Origin: Coffea arabica
Taxonomy: Eukaryota > Streptophyta > Magnoliopsida > Gentianales > Rubiaceae
NCBI RefSeq assembly: GCF_036785885.1
Contig: NC_092323.1
Coordinates: forward strand, 3,326,501-3,390,500
Direction: 5' to 3'
Length of the DNA: 64,000 nt
A program made the translations under genes and the position numbers. Within the stretch, counting starts at the first letter, position 1; every line of letters begins with the position of its first letter. The notes under the pieces are model-generated. The model worked only from the letters and a program-made list of their open reading frames with translations, made no database searches and was not told the DNA's origin. Shown piece after piece: positions 1-12,371 of the stretch.

Positions 1-628
1 GATTCTAAATCTTGCGCATAATAAATCAGACATAGAGGGCAAAATTCATGCTGTGATTGATAAATTTGCAGAGAGAGGGTTGCGTTCTCTTGCAGTGGCA
101 TATCAGGTAATGTATTTCCTTGCTTCTTGTTTAGTTGGAAAACCTTAGTACTATGCTCAAAGCTGATACTTTTACAAGTTTCTGATTATGACTTTGTTGC
201 CTTGACATCTGCAGGAAGTCCCTGAAGGAAGGAAAGAAAGTTTGGGAGGTCCCTGGCAATTTATTGGCCTCATGCCTCTTTTTGATCCACCCAGGCATGA
301 CAGTGCTGAAACGATCAAAAGGGCTTTAAATCTTGGGGTAAATGTGAAAATGATCACTGGTATGTCTTCCTTAAACTAGCTTTCCAACTCTTGATTGTTT
401 TAATTCAATCATGATATTTGATTTTGCTATATTATCTTAAAATCTGTCAGGTGATCAACTAGCAATAGGCAAAGAAACAGGACGTCGTTTGGGAATGGGA
501 ACCAACATGTATCCTTCTTCTGCTTTGTTAGGACAGAATAAGGATGAATCTCTTATTTCCTTGCCTGTGGATGACTTGATTGAAAAAGCTGATGGTTTTG
601 CTGGTGTTTTCCCTGGTAAGAATTCCCC

Positions 629-660
<32 letters not shown>

Positions 661-3575
661 AAAGAAAGAAAGTTCCTTCGTAGTAGTTTCTTCAATCTTT
701 AGCCTCTTCTTTTAGCTTCTGCAATCTGAAATTTTTTTTTCTAAAATCATATATTTTTAGTGTACATTTTCTTCCAAGTAACTCACTTTACTGATTTTGA
801 TGTCTCATATTTGTGCAGAACACAAGTATGAAATAGTTAAACGCCTGCAAGCTAAAAAGCATATATGCGGAATGACTGGTGATGGAGTAAATGATGCCCC
901 TGCTCTCAAGAAGGCTGATATTGGAATAGCTGTTGCTGATGCAACTGATGCTGCTCGGGATGCTTCTGACATTGTTCTGACGGAACCTGGTCTTAGTGTT
1001 ATTATAAGTGCTGTTTTAACCAGTCGAGCAATCTTTCAGAGGATGAAAAATTATACAGTAAGTTGCCAGTGTTGGTTAGTATTGCTATTATGCATTAATA
1101 ATGTTAATTTTGCTTGCCCATCAGTTTATCAGAGACATGAGTAAGTGGCTGATCAAGGATCTTACCACTTGCTTATAGTCATTAGTTGGTTTGTATAATT
1201 TTGGTGTCCTTAGCACTGCCTGCTCTATCTTTGATAATTTGTGTTTCATGAAAAGCCAAATTGCTGCCTAAGCATTTCATTTCCCGACCTTTGTGACATT
1301 TTAAATGATTCCTTACCGACCTCCAACTTTCATAGTGTGTTGTCATATTCTTCAAGCCAAACAGCAGCAAGTCTGCACTGCTGGTCACTGCTACTTAAAA
1401 TTTAAGCAAAATAATCTGTTTGCCATTTCCGTTTTGCAGATCTATGCAGTTTCTATCACAATCCGTATAGTGGTAAGTGTGAATTTGTTGTCCAAAGGAA
1501 CCCACAAGGGCAAACCAACATGTTTTTTAACTGTTGATTCTCACTTGTGTCTTTCTAATCATGTAAATTATGCTGTGACAGCTTGGTTTCCTGTTACTTG
1601 CACTGATTTGGAAATTTGACTTTCCACCTTTCATGGTGCTAATCATTGCAATTCTCAATGATGGTACGTATCCTTATTTCTGCATCTGAATGCTTCTTCT
1701 CTACCTGACATGCCAATAGACTGTATGCTATGTTGTTTATATGCTTCTTTCACCTTTTGTCAAATCACAATGATTGTTGCGGAGGAAAACTGTGTGGCCT
1801 GTTAAAAGTACTTTTCTTTCACTAGCTGGCACTTTGCATGCTAGGTACAATCATGACAATATCGAAGGACAGGGTAAAACCATCTCCTCTACCAGATTGC
1901 TGGAGGCTGGGTGAGATTTTTGCTACTGGAATCGTTCTTGGTGGTTACTTGGCAGTGATGACTGTCATCTTCTTCTGGGCAGCATATGACACAGACTTCT
2001 TCCCGGTACCAGAAACTAATCTTTAACTGAAATTTCACATCAATCTGATTGGTGGTTTATCAAATCAACTGTTCTTTGTTTGCTGCTGAAGGTATTGAAG
2101 CACATGCATGAGTTATGATCTTTGTTTTTAATTGTTGCTTGTTGCCTTGTGCTCCTGATCCCACTTCAGCTATATTTTCTTGATTGTGGTTCATATCTTG
2201 TCAAAAAGGAACTTTGGCTCTCCTTTCTTGTCAAAAAGCATCTGTAGTGCATCTTGGATTTGGTACATACTTTCAGATTCCTTTACTAATATTCTACGTG
2301 ATTTTGTGAATCTGCTTTAGATGATGCGCTTCCTTCTTTAGTTGAAACTGGCTGTACTTCAACTTCCATTACCTGCTTAGAACAACAACATAAATGATGA
2401 AGAAAAGTTTTTTGCCTATCTAGCATGCAGTTTGAATAACCAATTGCATTTTCTTATGAATTTCCAGCACAAATTTGGCGTGGCAACTCTACATAAAACT
2501 GCACATGATGTTGGCATGGCAACTCTACATAAAACTGAACATGATGGCTTCAGGAAGCTAGCATCTGCAATTTATCTGCAAGTCAGTATCATCAGTCAAG
2601 CACTCATATTTGTCACGAGAGCCAGGAGCTGGTCTTTTGTTGAGCGTCCAGGACTATTCCTTGGCCTAGCTTTTGTTGGAGCTCAGTTGGTAAGACAATT
2701 TTGTCGTTTCACAGTTTTTGTAATAATATCCACTATAGAGGTGACCTTGCTCACTCTTTTCTGCACAAGCAGATTGCTACCTTGATTGCTGTTTATTGCA
2801 ACTGGAATTTTGCTGCAATAGAAGGGATCGGATGGGGATGGGCTGGGGTAGTCTGGCTCTATAACATTGTATGCTACATCCCACTTGATTTTCTCAAATT
2901 CTTCGTCCGATATATCTTGAGCGGGAAGGCCTGGGATCTTCTCATTGAGCAAAGGGTATGAAATGCCAGATGAACTGAATGATTAAGCTAACTATTTAAG
3001 TTTTGCTGAATGATTTGGGACGGTATTTTCATTGTCCAGGTTGCATTCACAAAGAAAAAGGATTTTGGAAAGGAAGAAAGGGAGCTTAAATGGGTACAGG
3101 CACAGAGGACGCTCCATGGGCTGCATCCACCTGAGACTCAGTTTGGTGACCATAGTCGCGCTGCAGATCTTAATCAGATAGCTGAAGAAGCAAGGCGACG
3201 AGCTGAAATGGCAAGGTACTGAAAAAACCTTTGAGCTAAAGATGCCCACTTTTATTTGTTGAAATGCTGTGGTGCCAAAATTGGCTATGTTGGGTGTTCT
3301 CTTAATTATTTCAGCCAAATTTAATTTCGCAGTGTTTTGTAATCAGTTAGGCTCTTCATCAAATAGCAGGAAGATGATACATCAACAACTAGCGTGTTTC
3401 AAACTCTGATACTGCTTACATTGAGAATTTTGTTTTCTACCGATGCTGTATTTGGGATTTTATTTTTTCTTCTTGCAGGCTGAGGGAATTGCGCACATTG
3501 AAGGGCCACGTTGAAAGTGTCGTGAAGTCGAAGAATCTGGATATAGATACAATACAGCAATCATACACTGTTTGA
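1..3575 (+). CDS. PMA: Plasma-membrane H+-ATPase (P3A-type), 3' part
   Basis: This is the C-terminal 535 or so residues of a proton pump that hydrolyses ATP to export H+ across the plasma membrane. The 5' part lies outside the window. Exons: 1-106, 215-359, 451-615, 819-1057, 1440-1472, 1582-1663, 1845-2005, 2468-2689, 2773-2955, 3040-3215, 3479-3575. All junctions are GT-AG and in frame. The ATP-binding hinge motif [18 protein letters not shown] is present, followed by the membrane helices ([36 protein letters not shown]) and the autoinhibitory R domain ([20 protein letters not shown]). The protein ends in QSYTV, the family's 14-3-3 binding site with the penultimate Thr that is phosphorylated for activation. 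One oddity is a 12-residue tandem duplication in the loop after the DTDFFP segment. The family assignment is certain, but the isoform is not. Confidence 0.97.
628..663. repeat. Poly-C / poly-A tract in an H+-ATPase intron
   Basis: A run of C is followed directly by a run of A within the intron between exons 3 and 4. Its length is likely to be unstable or poorly sequenced. It has no coding role. Confidence 0.8.
2477..2548 (+). repeat. 36-bp in-frame tandem duplication inside the H+-ATPase exon
   Basis: Two adjacent 36-bp units (2477-2512 and 2513-2548) encode [12 protein letters not shown] and [12 protein letters not shown]. They differ at only a few bases. Known plant pumps carry a single copy of this stretch between the FFP motif and [12 protein letters not shown]. 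The units lie inside one exon, and no splice site would remove either one. Confidence 0.9.
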
Positions 3576-4353
3576 GGAGAGAGCGGTTCATCTTCAATTT
3601 GGTAGATAATATTACCCAAAGCCAGTGGTAGTGACAATGATACAGTTTGGATGATGTCTTTTTGTATAGCCTTTTAACTAATTTCGGCACTCCGCAGCTG
3701 GAAATATTGGCATCTGTTCACCATGTGATGGGGGCTGGTGTACTGCCTTCCATGATCTTGTGAACAATAGGTCGCATTTAAATTGCTACTCTGAAATTTC
3801 CAAAATAGATTTGAAAATGAATTCGAATTTTATTCTGAAACTAAGCCTGCCTATATGAATCAGAAACTCTTAAGAATGTACCCAATTGTTCCTCCGCGTG
3901 AACTTGTGGGTTTAATTATTAAGGTCTAAACGGGTACACGGAATTCTAGATTTTCGCCCTCACTAACAAGATTCCTACAATCGTAAAATAAAATTAAAAA
4001 AAAAAAATCAAATAAATTGCCGCCTCAGAAATAAGAAAAAATGGGAGTAATCCTACATATTCTCAATGAGAAGCCACAGGAATACGTAATACATACATGG
4101 TACAGATTTTGCACAGCCCACTCAGAATACACAGGAAGACCAATAAATTTCTACCAGTATCTCAAACTTTGGAAATCCTTCCATCACTCATATAATTTAA
4201 TTCGAGTAGCATTACTTGTTTGACTAGCAGCAGCGCTTGCAACGAAATTGTGTACCAGTAGTAGTAGTAGTAGCGGTGAAGCAAGCAATGCAATTGTGAA
4301 CTTAGTACTAGTTGTAATAGCGATGATGATTGATGGGAGGGGCTGAGGCCGTG
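3576..4353. other. Convergent 3' flanks of the H+-ATPase and thioredoxin genes
   Basis: This stretch holds the 3' UTR of the H+-ATPase gene (plus strand) and that of the thioredoxin gene (minus strand). An AGT microsatellite lies near 4257-4275. I see no other gene. Confidence 0.6.
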
Positions 4354-5087
4354 TTAGGCAGCAAATTTGGGGGCTTCCCTGTGCTTGAGAATCTTCTTCT
4401 CCAGCTCATCTTTCTTGGCTCCCACTATCCTATCAACTTCCTTCCCTTGCTTCAGCAGCAAGAATGTCGGCATAGCCTGCACTCTATGCTCCTGGGCCAC
4501 ATCCTACAATAATCCCCAAAACCAAAACCCCATCAATTTTTTTCCCAAATCCATCATCCAAATTAATGCAATCCAAAATTACCACATCTAAACAGAGACG
4601 CAGGCGTTATTATCAGTGAAGGTTCAACAAAAAAAAACACGCACAGGGAGCTCGTCGACGTCGATCTTGACGAAATCGATGTCCGTATATTTCCCAGACA
4701 TGTCCTTCACCAATGGCTCCATCAACTTGCAGGGTCCACACCAGGATGCCGCAAAATCCACTACCATCTAATTCATCAGTATTACGTATTAAAATTAGTA
4801 ATTCAGATTCCATATAACCACCATTGGGCAAAATTATTAAAGTAGAAACCCAAACAAAAAAAAAAGAAATTTTACAGAATTTTCAAGCATAAACTACAAT
4901 GATTGTATATTATATTATAACCACAAGGAGGCGGAAGACGAACCAATTTGTTTAATTGCTTGGAGCTGTTGAAGTGAAGCTGCCATCGGTTAGATGAATG
5001 AAAAGTCGTCACGCGTGATGGCTCTGAGGACTCAGCCGCCGCCGCGGCTCCTTCCCCTCCGAAAAAGCTAGACAGAACTGATCCCAT
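4354..5087 (-). CDS. TRXH2: Thioredoxin h, subgroup II (TRX h2-like)
   Basis: A dithiol-disulfide oxidoreductase of 138 residues. Exons on the minus strand: 5087-4944, 4767-4645, 4503-4354. The active site WCGPC is at the start of exon 2 (VVDFAASWCGPC). The conserved cis-Pro segment (AMPTFLLLKQGKEVDRIVGA) and the C-terminal KKDELEKK helix are in exon 3. The N-terminal extension MGSVLSSFFGG plus an Ala-rich stretch and SEPSRV is characteristic of the Arabidopsis TRX h2 group. Gly2 is a likely N-myristoylation site, which in this group directs the protein to endomembranes. The two introns fall at the usual positions for plant h-type thioredoxins. The start was chosen because it supplies this extension. 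The gene converges on the H+-ATPase gene. Confidence 0.95.
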
Positions 5088-6165
5088 GCCTGACCTGCCG
5101 ACGACGTTACTTCTTTCTGTCTGTTTGGTAATTGGGAAAATTGCCCCTGTTTTCCTTAAGCCGAAGGAACTATAGCGTAAATGCTCCGCCCCAGTGGCAA
5201 TGGAATTTAAGGGATGTAGACGGATGCAGATAGCTGGTCCTAGGCCCAAGCCCAATCATAGCCCAAAAGGTTGGGAGCATTGCACTGCTGGGAATCATCG
5301 ACCGCACCAGATTGGCAATTGCTACCTTGTTAGTATTAATTTTTTTTTCAAATGAAAGGTTATGAATTTAGAATATCTTATTTACCATTTATCTCGCCTT
5401 ATCACCCAATCTAATTCTATCTTGTTACCAATTATCAGTATTACCATTATTGATTTTATGAAGCCGGTCAATGTCAAAGGAAGTGCCTCCATTTGGCATA
5501 TTAGCTGCTCACTTAGTTCCCCATCGATCCATCCTCCAATAGTTGATATTGGTTTGGGGGTATGCTTTAGATTGGTCATTTTATTCCTCAACCCTCCAGA
5601 CGTGTTTAAATAATTTTGCAATTTTATTTGATCGCGCAAGTAATTCGTATAATCCATTCTGATTTGGTGACCATATATATATATATATGGACATGTGGTG
5701 GTATAGTAAAGCTGAGTTTAGGAAACTCTGTTACTAAGAGGCCCATGTAACGTTCTACTTCTTTCACAGCAAAAAATGATTAAAGAGACGGTAATTTTGG
5801 ATCCATTCCTGTGTACACCAAACTGATAATAACAGTAGTGCAGTGTATTGGATACGATACGACAGATTTAATTTAACCAGTGCGCTTGCCAATGCATTCG
5901 AACATGAAAAGCCCAAAGCCTCATTCCATGATAACAAAATCAAATACTACAAACTTAAAATCCACTACCCAATTGGGATACTCTGATTTAAATGGGCTAA
6001 AGGCAGGACAAAACCATACCAGAAAACCACCCCCCCCCCCCCACTCCCCCCCCAAAAAAAAAAAAAAAAAAATGTGAAAACTTCCACTCTGCTCTTATTC
6101 ATTCAACCATTAGGAACATATCCAAAATAAAAAAAAAAATGTAGAGCAGTAGTAACTTCTTGAGC
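5088..6165. other. Intergenic region with low-complexity tracts
   Basis: This contains the promoter and 5' leader side of the thioredoxin gene and the 3' side of the next minus-strand gene. An (AT)n run lies at about 5671-5688, and C-runs followed by an A-run lie at about 6030-6072. Short ORFs here lack any recognisable motif. Confidence 0.5.
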
Positions 6166-6738
6166 TTATACTTTGTCAAAAATGATTTCGAAATTTCCCC
6201 CGGAGAACCGATTGTTGTCGTTACAGCATTCCTCGACGTCGACGTGGATAATGTAGACATAAAACATGAATGCGCTGGCAGCGAATGCAACGGCGTAGAG
6301 AGGCGCGGCGGCGGCAAGGCTGAAAAGCGGTGCGAATTGGTAGGTGAACCCAAACATGATGGCAGTAAACAAGCACCAAATTGCCACCGCAAGAAACTTC
6401 TTGCGGGCTGACTTGTCATGCTGCGGCAGTCGGTGGTAGGCGCAGAAACAATATTCTAGCAAGAAGCAGGCGGGGCATATGAAGAAGATGAAAGCTAGAA
6501 GCCTACTGTGGCCGGAGGAATACGCCCGGAAAATTGTGCCAATGCTATTAGACATCAAGAGCAGGTAGGTCATTGAGGGCAATAAATTGGTTTCGCGTGG
6601 ATATACTCGGAATTCGTAGGTCATGGGAGGACTTTTTCTCTTCTGATGATGCATTTGCATTTGAGATGATTGATCGCGAACAGTAAGTAGTACACTACTG
6701 TGTTTAACTGGAGGCAGAATTGAGTACAATTGAGCCAT
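6166..6738 (-). CDS. Small multi-pass membrane protein, unknown function
   Basis: A single-exon ORF of 190 residues. I do not recognise the family. A polar N-terminal part of about 50 residues (basic HHQKRKSPP stretch) is followed by four hydrophobic segments. They lie roughly at residues 54-72 (around SMTYLLLMSNSIGTIF), 80-102 (LLAFIFFICPACFLLEYCF), 114-134 (FLAVAIWCLFTAIMFGF) and 137-166 (Ala-rich, ending FYVYII). The last 25 or so residues are polar, with adjacent cysteines (VEECCNDNN). The alternation of hydrophobic helices and charged linkers (HDKSARKK) makes it a believable membrane protein and not a chance ORF. It resembles the many small plant proteins labelled only as transmembrane protein. 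An internal start at the MQMHHQ methionines is possible. Confidence 0.6.
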   Translation of the reverse strand: MAQLYSILPPVKHSSVLLTVRDQSSQMQMHHQKRKSPPMTYEFRVYPRETNLLPSMTYLLLMSNSIGTIFRAYSSGHSRLLAFIFFICPACFLLEYCFCAYHRLPQHDKSARKKFLAVAIWCLFTAIMFGFTYQFAPLFSLAAAAPLYAVAFAASAFMFYVYIIHVDVEECCNDNNRFSGGNFEIIFDKV

Positions 6739-7762
6739 CCATGATCATCATCTCTTCTCTATAAATAATAAACTGATATTCTTCCATTGACGAGACCTAA
6801 AGAAAAGTGGACGGGCACATCTGTTGTTTCGCTGAAGTTTCCTACCAATTACCGAATACTCCACTCAAGACCTAAAAGAGAGAGTGCGTCACGCGGAAGT
6901 CGAGGTTGAAGTTACTTGGATATTTCCATGCCATACCTTCGAAGCAGACACCAATGATGTTACTACTGACTCAGCAATTTTCAAGACCTTTTTGTGATTA
7001 TGATTTCCGATATTGGCTGTTCGTTTCTAATTACTGATACCTTAAAATGTATTATGGTATGTGAACTACAAATTCAGGTGGATTTAATTAACTAGACACT
7101 CCACTAGATTTATCATGTGGTTAAACAATAGCCGCATCGCCTTTTTGAAAGACTGACTTTGTGAAGGCAGGGTACATAATTACATACTCGCCCAGAAACA
7201 GATTTTAATAAACATGCTTTCGTTTTTTAAAACTCGAACTTTCAGGGCAATCATGATAATATTGCTTTTGCCAAGAAACTTCCTGCTTTCCCCCTCCATT
7301 GGAGTACATCCACCTGTTTTAGCATTTATTCGTGTCATGCTGAATGAAAAGGCACTTGAGCGGCAACAAGAAAAGCTGCGGTATTTCTATGGATAATGAA
7401 AGGAGCGCTGAAGAATCATTACAATAGAATTACGATAGCGCTGCTGAGAAAGAACTGAGGATGCTAGGAGAAAAAGCATCAAGAATTACCCCGATGCAGC
7501 GGCAAGTTCCAGTCAAATTCAACAGATTTACTCAATTGAAAACTACTACTACATGAAATCATATTCTGCTCTGCCGATTAAAATAAAAAAGGAAAAACAA
7601 AACTAAATGCCTCTTAAATTGAGGATGATTCTTTTTTCATCGAAGGAAACCAATGACAGCCCAGTGCTAGTGGAACAGGACGGAAACCCTAGCTGAAAAC
7701 CACAACTCAACCCACTGCAGACCAAGTTGAGAATATTTTTTATACCTACTGCCATTTGCTCC
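6739..7762. other. Intergenic region
   Basis: This separates two minus-strand genes. It should hold the promoter of the small membrane protein and the 3' UTR of RCL1. No further gene or clear repeat was recognised. Confidence 0.5.
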
Positions 7763-10700
7763 TCATGAGACCTTTCTGGATAAGTTCTTTAATCCACAAC
7801 CCACACATTTAAGGATGACGGTTTCTGTCGATGGATCTGGCTTGATTACAAATTTGACCCCCAAAAAGTCTCTGATATGCCTGAGTACTTCAATTCCATA
7901 GGGTGAAAGCTTACCAACACGAACCTTCGAAACATCTTGTGGACACAATGCACAAAGAAGAAACAACAATCCCTGTAAAACAAAAATAATAAGCTGCCAT
8001 AAGGGAAAGATACACAGCTCAACTTAAAAAATCATGATATATAAAATATTTATAATAAGACCAATATTTGTTTTACAGAATGTAGAATACAAGTCTAACA
8101 AATCAGGTGCATACAACACTCCCCCACGGAGGCTCAGTAAGATTCCATTGATGCAGATTTTCTCCAGAGAAAAAAAATTGATAAAGAAGTATAGTCATGA
8201 TGACATGGGACAGAAAATTCACGCCTCATCACCAAACTTAACATGCAGGGAGAATATCGAGAGGCTAGCTGAAAAGGTGCAAACTGCAGTTCCCCGAAAG
8301 GCTCTTACAGCACAAAGCAAGCGTACTCTTCACATCATGGCAGGAACAATACATGCATCAAAGACTAACTTAACATGCAAGCTGATCCACAGATTCTATA
8401 ACAACTACATTAAGAAATTCTCCATTATCTAAAGCTCTGCTAGAATGACATCCATAATAAAACCAAAAAATTCATGAAACAGCAGTGATCAAATGTGCAG
8501 GTCTTTAGAACAACCTGATGAGTAGAATCTACCACCCCTCCTTGTTCGATCTCCCCAAGCAAGACACCAGCAGCTTCCTCACCAGTGTCTTCTGGAGGCA
8601 TCAAGTCTTGCATTGCCTCATCCTCAATCTCAGCCTCTTCCTCCCCTTGTGCATAACATACCGAATTATCAGCTGAGATGAAGCACCCAGAAGTCGTTTC
8701 TGCAACAAGTGAAATCCCATAACCAGGCGACCTGCAACAGTACCGAGAAGCAAAAAAATATCTGGTCATGTCAAGCACCACACTCAAGAAATGAGGTATT
8801 TCTGATGGATCTGTGACATGAGAAACTATAGATACGCAAGGAATGCACCATAATAGCAAATTACATTGAAAAGGTGGACATACCTTCCAGCCAGTAAACC
8901 AGCTTTATGATCCGTAAATATGTGTACATCTGGAAGCAAACGGTTAAAGATCCCACGAGCTGCATGTATCATGGTGTTCTCAAACTGAACAGACACTCTA
9001 GTTGAAAAAGTCACTCCTCGAATCCTCTTAACCATTCCTTCATCAATCCAGGTAACTGCCTTTACAGTGCAACACCAAAAGACAAAACTTGTATTATATT
9101 TGGAAATAAGGTACATATTGAAAAAAGATGAACTTCAAAAAGCTAGTAAGTCAAATCATAAAAATCTCACTCGTAAACTATCCTGGAGAATGGGGACCGA
9201 CAAAATAACTTCACCGCCCCCACCAGGAGCAACACCGCGGCTCTCAATTTTTAGCTCCAATCCTTCTGGATTAACTCCAAACCGTTTCAAAATGGGTAAA
9301 GTAGTTGATCTGAATGTATCAACAGATGGATCCTTAGAATCATTGGTAATTCCTGCATATGAAACAATTGGTTAACCTTATGATTGAAGGTGCAGAATAC
9401 ATGCTTATACAACCGATCAGGAGAAACCACTAAGAAACTCAGAGATAACACAGGTCCAGCTGTGTAATTGCCATCTAACATGAGTAAAAACACTAGCTTT
9501 ACTACTAGTTATGCAACATGAGATGACTTCAGCTCAGTGGTAGAGGGCACTTATTTTGGAGAACAATGCATAAATGTGGTAATTGGAAGATGACAGCCTC
9601 CTCATGTAAGGTATCATCAGCAGAACCCCATAACTGTAGTAATTTGATTCTTGGTTTGTGGATTAGCATTCAAACACCTCCAGAAAATGATCAAATATCA
9701 CCTAAAAAGACCAACTAAGATGATCACAATAAGTTGTTGGTTTAGTACTCTGGCTGAAAGTCTAGTGCAGCCCTATGTAACCATGTTTGGATTTTACACA
9801 ACAATTGAGCTATTCTTTTGGCAATCACGATGCTGGAAAGTTTAACAAAGCAGGGACATTCTCAATTAACAATTATTTTCTGAGGCATCGTAACCAATTC
9901 TATTCTCTCCAGTCCTCCATACTGTTAATTTAGGATAACCTACATGGTTTTCATTCCAGCAGCTCCACCCTCTTACCTTTTCCCCAAATCTATTTCACAG
10001 AATACCAGTCAGCAATTCCCTTAACACTCCCCATCTTCCCACAATAAAGAAGCCAAATATCATAGAAACTCAATGACAATCGCATGAATTTTCGATTACC
10101 TGTGCAATTTTACTGATGACAGGAAATTCCAGAATAATTACCACTAAAACGAGTCCACATCTTAAGATACCAAGAAACCACAAAACTTTGCTCAATTTGC
10201 AAGTAACCACGACAATATGTATACAACAAATTTTACCTAACAGACGATCTCGTATTTCACCAAAGAAATGAATGTTGCATTTAACTATCTTCGAGCAGGG
10301 AGAAAAAATTCTGGAGCAGGAAAAGGAGGGGGCAAAGAGTTCTACCTCTGAGCCTTATGCAGAGGGGCTTCTTTCCAAACAAACCAAGCAGAATCAACGG
10401 CTCCAAGAAATATCCGATAGACCGAATAACGCCGCAGTCATGAATTAAATGCTTCCCACCCATCACAATCCCCGGCTTATACTTCAATTTTGTGCCTAAA
10501 TCGCAAAATTTACAGCATCAAATTAGCAAAAGAAATGTAGAGAAGCTGAAACCCTGGACCGAGTATTAGCTTAGCCGAAAAAGGGTTACCGGTTTCGTTG
10601 ATTTCAACCAGGCAGTCGTCGGAGATCTTCTCAAGGAGGCGGAGGAAGGAGACCTCGTGGGGGCGGATGCCAGGCCAGGTGGCGTCGGCGCGAATGTCCT

Positions 10701-10794
10701 CGATGAGGATAGGAGTTGAGGAGAGTGTCGATAATAGAAGGCGCAGCCTCAGGTTCTGGCTTCCCTTAAGCTTCATCCATGATATTTTTCCCAT
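7763..10794 (-). CDS. RCL1: RNA 3'-terminal phosphate cyclase-like protein (RCL1)
   Basis: A nucleolar protein of 379 residues from the RNA-cyclase fold. In yeast, Rcl1 acts with Bms1 in early pre-18S rRNA cleavage and has no cyclase activity. Exons on the minus strand: 10794-10590, 10495-10346, 9352-9171, 9059-8884, 8731-8515, 7972-7763. The N-terminus reads MGKISWMKLKGSQNLRLRLL. Later come KYKPGIVMGGKHLIHDC (exon 2), ESRGVAPGGGGEVIL (exon 3) and RIRGVTFSTRVSVQFENTM (exon 4). The acidic insert EEEAEIEDEAMQDL in exon 5 is followed by VDSTHQGLLFLLCALCPQD across the last junction. The length matches eukaryotic RCL1 (about 370-380). Intron 2 is about 1 kb. All junctions are GT-AG and the exon lengths sum to 380 codons including the stop. 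Confidence 0.95.
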
Positions 10795-11125
10795 TTTTCT
10801 TCTGGCAAATCTCTCAGCGTCCTTCTTCCTCTCTAAGTCTCCGGTTTCAGGCTGCTCGGCTGCTGCTTAACAAATTTAAAAAAAAAAAAGAATAAAAAAG
10901 AATTAACTCCGCACTGAATTTATTTAGTGGATGGTGGGTAAGTGCAGGCAGCAGGAAGCGACCGCCAGGTTTACGATTTATGCCCAAGCTCACAATTCAC
11001 GGCTAAGGGTTTTTCAAATTTCAATTCTCTCCTCATCATATTGTGGTAACGCCACTCAACACCTTTTTTTTTTTTAATGGAGAGCTAATGAGCAAATTGA
11101 GGTACCTATTTGCCAATACCAAATA

Positions 11126-11243
11126 GCAAACCGAGGGGATTAGTCGGCCGAAGTGGGGATTAGTCGGGCCGCCTTTACGGACTTGACCCGGACACCCCAC
11201 CCCGTCGACAAAAAAAAAAAAAAAAAAAAAGCAAACCGAGGGG
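11126..11243 (+). mobile_element. 5'-truncated SINE with 13-bp target-site duplication
   Basis: The element (11139-11230) contains the block GATTAGTCGGGCCGCC, the ACCCGGACACCCC segment typical of plant SINE 3' ends, and a 20-base A tail. It is flanked by exact copies of GCAAACCGAGGGG at 11126-11138 and 11231-11243. A poly-A tail plus a long direct repeat is the mark of LINE-driven retroposition. The promoter boxes of a full SINE are absent, so the copy is truncated at its 5' end. The family is inferred from memory of the tail sequence. Confidence 0.8.
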
Positions 11244-11924
11244 TCTATTGTGTCAAAATTTTGGGGGTTAAATCCCAAAAAACCTCCTTGTGGTATGGCC
11301 GAGAGTCAAGAAAACAACTAAAGGAGTAAATTAATCAAATTATTCTGGTCGCAAGTGACTTGGTTGACCAAAGGCTCAACTCAAACTCGTACTGATTCAA
11401 TTGGAGTCAAATTCAAGTTACTTAACAAGATAATCAAGTCAAATTTGAATAGATTAAACCGTCATCAAATCATATCGAGTAATGTATTTATAATATAATT
11501 TTTAATTATTTATTGTAAAATTATAAAATTTATTGGGAAAAGGATAGTGTAGGATAGTGATAAGCGTTACATGGAACTATATACTCTTAATCTCTTTAAT
11601 AAATCGTTATCTTTTGGGTCCAATAAATTTTAAAATGGTTGTCTTCTCACTATTTTATCAATTTTACATCTAATATAGTCACTTAAAACGGTGTAGTTTT
11701 TGTTGTAACCTATAACCGTTAACAATTACAACCTTTTTTAGATGGAACTAGAAAATATATCTCGCGAGGATGAACTTTAACATGTGACCTAAACTATTTT
11801 TAGATTTTTGCGAGGGCGAGAATTAAATTTATTACAAGTGTTTTTGAAATTTATACAAAAAGGAAAATTGAATATTATATGGGGGCGGACCCCTCCTCAT
11901 CCCCTTAGTTATTACTGTGACTAT

Positions 11925-12352
11925 AGCGTTGTTAACGAATCGAGCGAGTCAAAACTCGATTCAAACTCGATCAATATCGAAGTCGAGTTGGCAAAATGGT
12001 ACTCAAATTTGAATTCGAGCTCAAAAATATTAAGTTCATTAACTCGCGAACCGACTCATAAGCTCGAGTATATATATATTTTTTATTTTAATAATAAAAT
12101 TACATATATATATATCTATAATATTTTATTATTTATTAAGAAAAAATATTATTTTATTTATTTTTAAAATAAAATAATTATTTTTTATTTTTTCGATCTC
12201 AAATTCGACTCGAATTTGAGACAAACTCGAGGTTGAGTTTTAAAATTGACAGCTCGTCGAGCTTAAGTTTGGATTCAAAATTAATAAAACTAAATCAAAA
12301 CTCGATTCGATTAAACCAAAATTCGATTCGACTCGACTCGACTCGCAACCCT
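11925..12352. repeat. ACTCGA-rich repeat, probable MITE remnant
   Basis: Both flanks are dense in the pentamer CTCGA and its complement, around an AT-rich core (about 12070-12200). The left edge TATAGCGTTGTTAACGA resembles the terminus of the better-preserved element at 21872-22354. No convincing target-site duplication was found, so the limits are approximate. Confidence 0.5.
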
Positions 12353-12371
12353 TCTGTCCCTAGCATACTTC

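Noticed and set aside
489-683. An ORF ending in a Pro and Lys run
   Set aside because: It is H+-ATPase exon 3 read into the intron through the poly-C and poly-A tract.
9525-9600. TTCAGCTCAGTGGTAGAGGGC in an RCL1 intron, like a tRNA or SINE A box
   Set aside because: There is no matching B box (GGTTCGANTCC) at the right distance, no cloverleaf and no clear tail. At most it is a worn SINE head.
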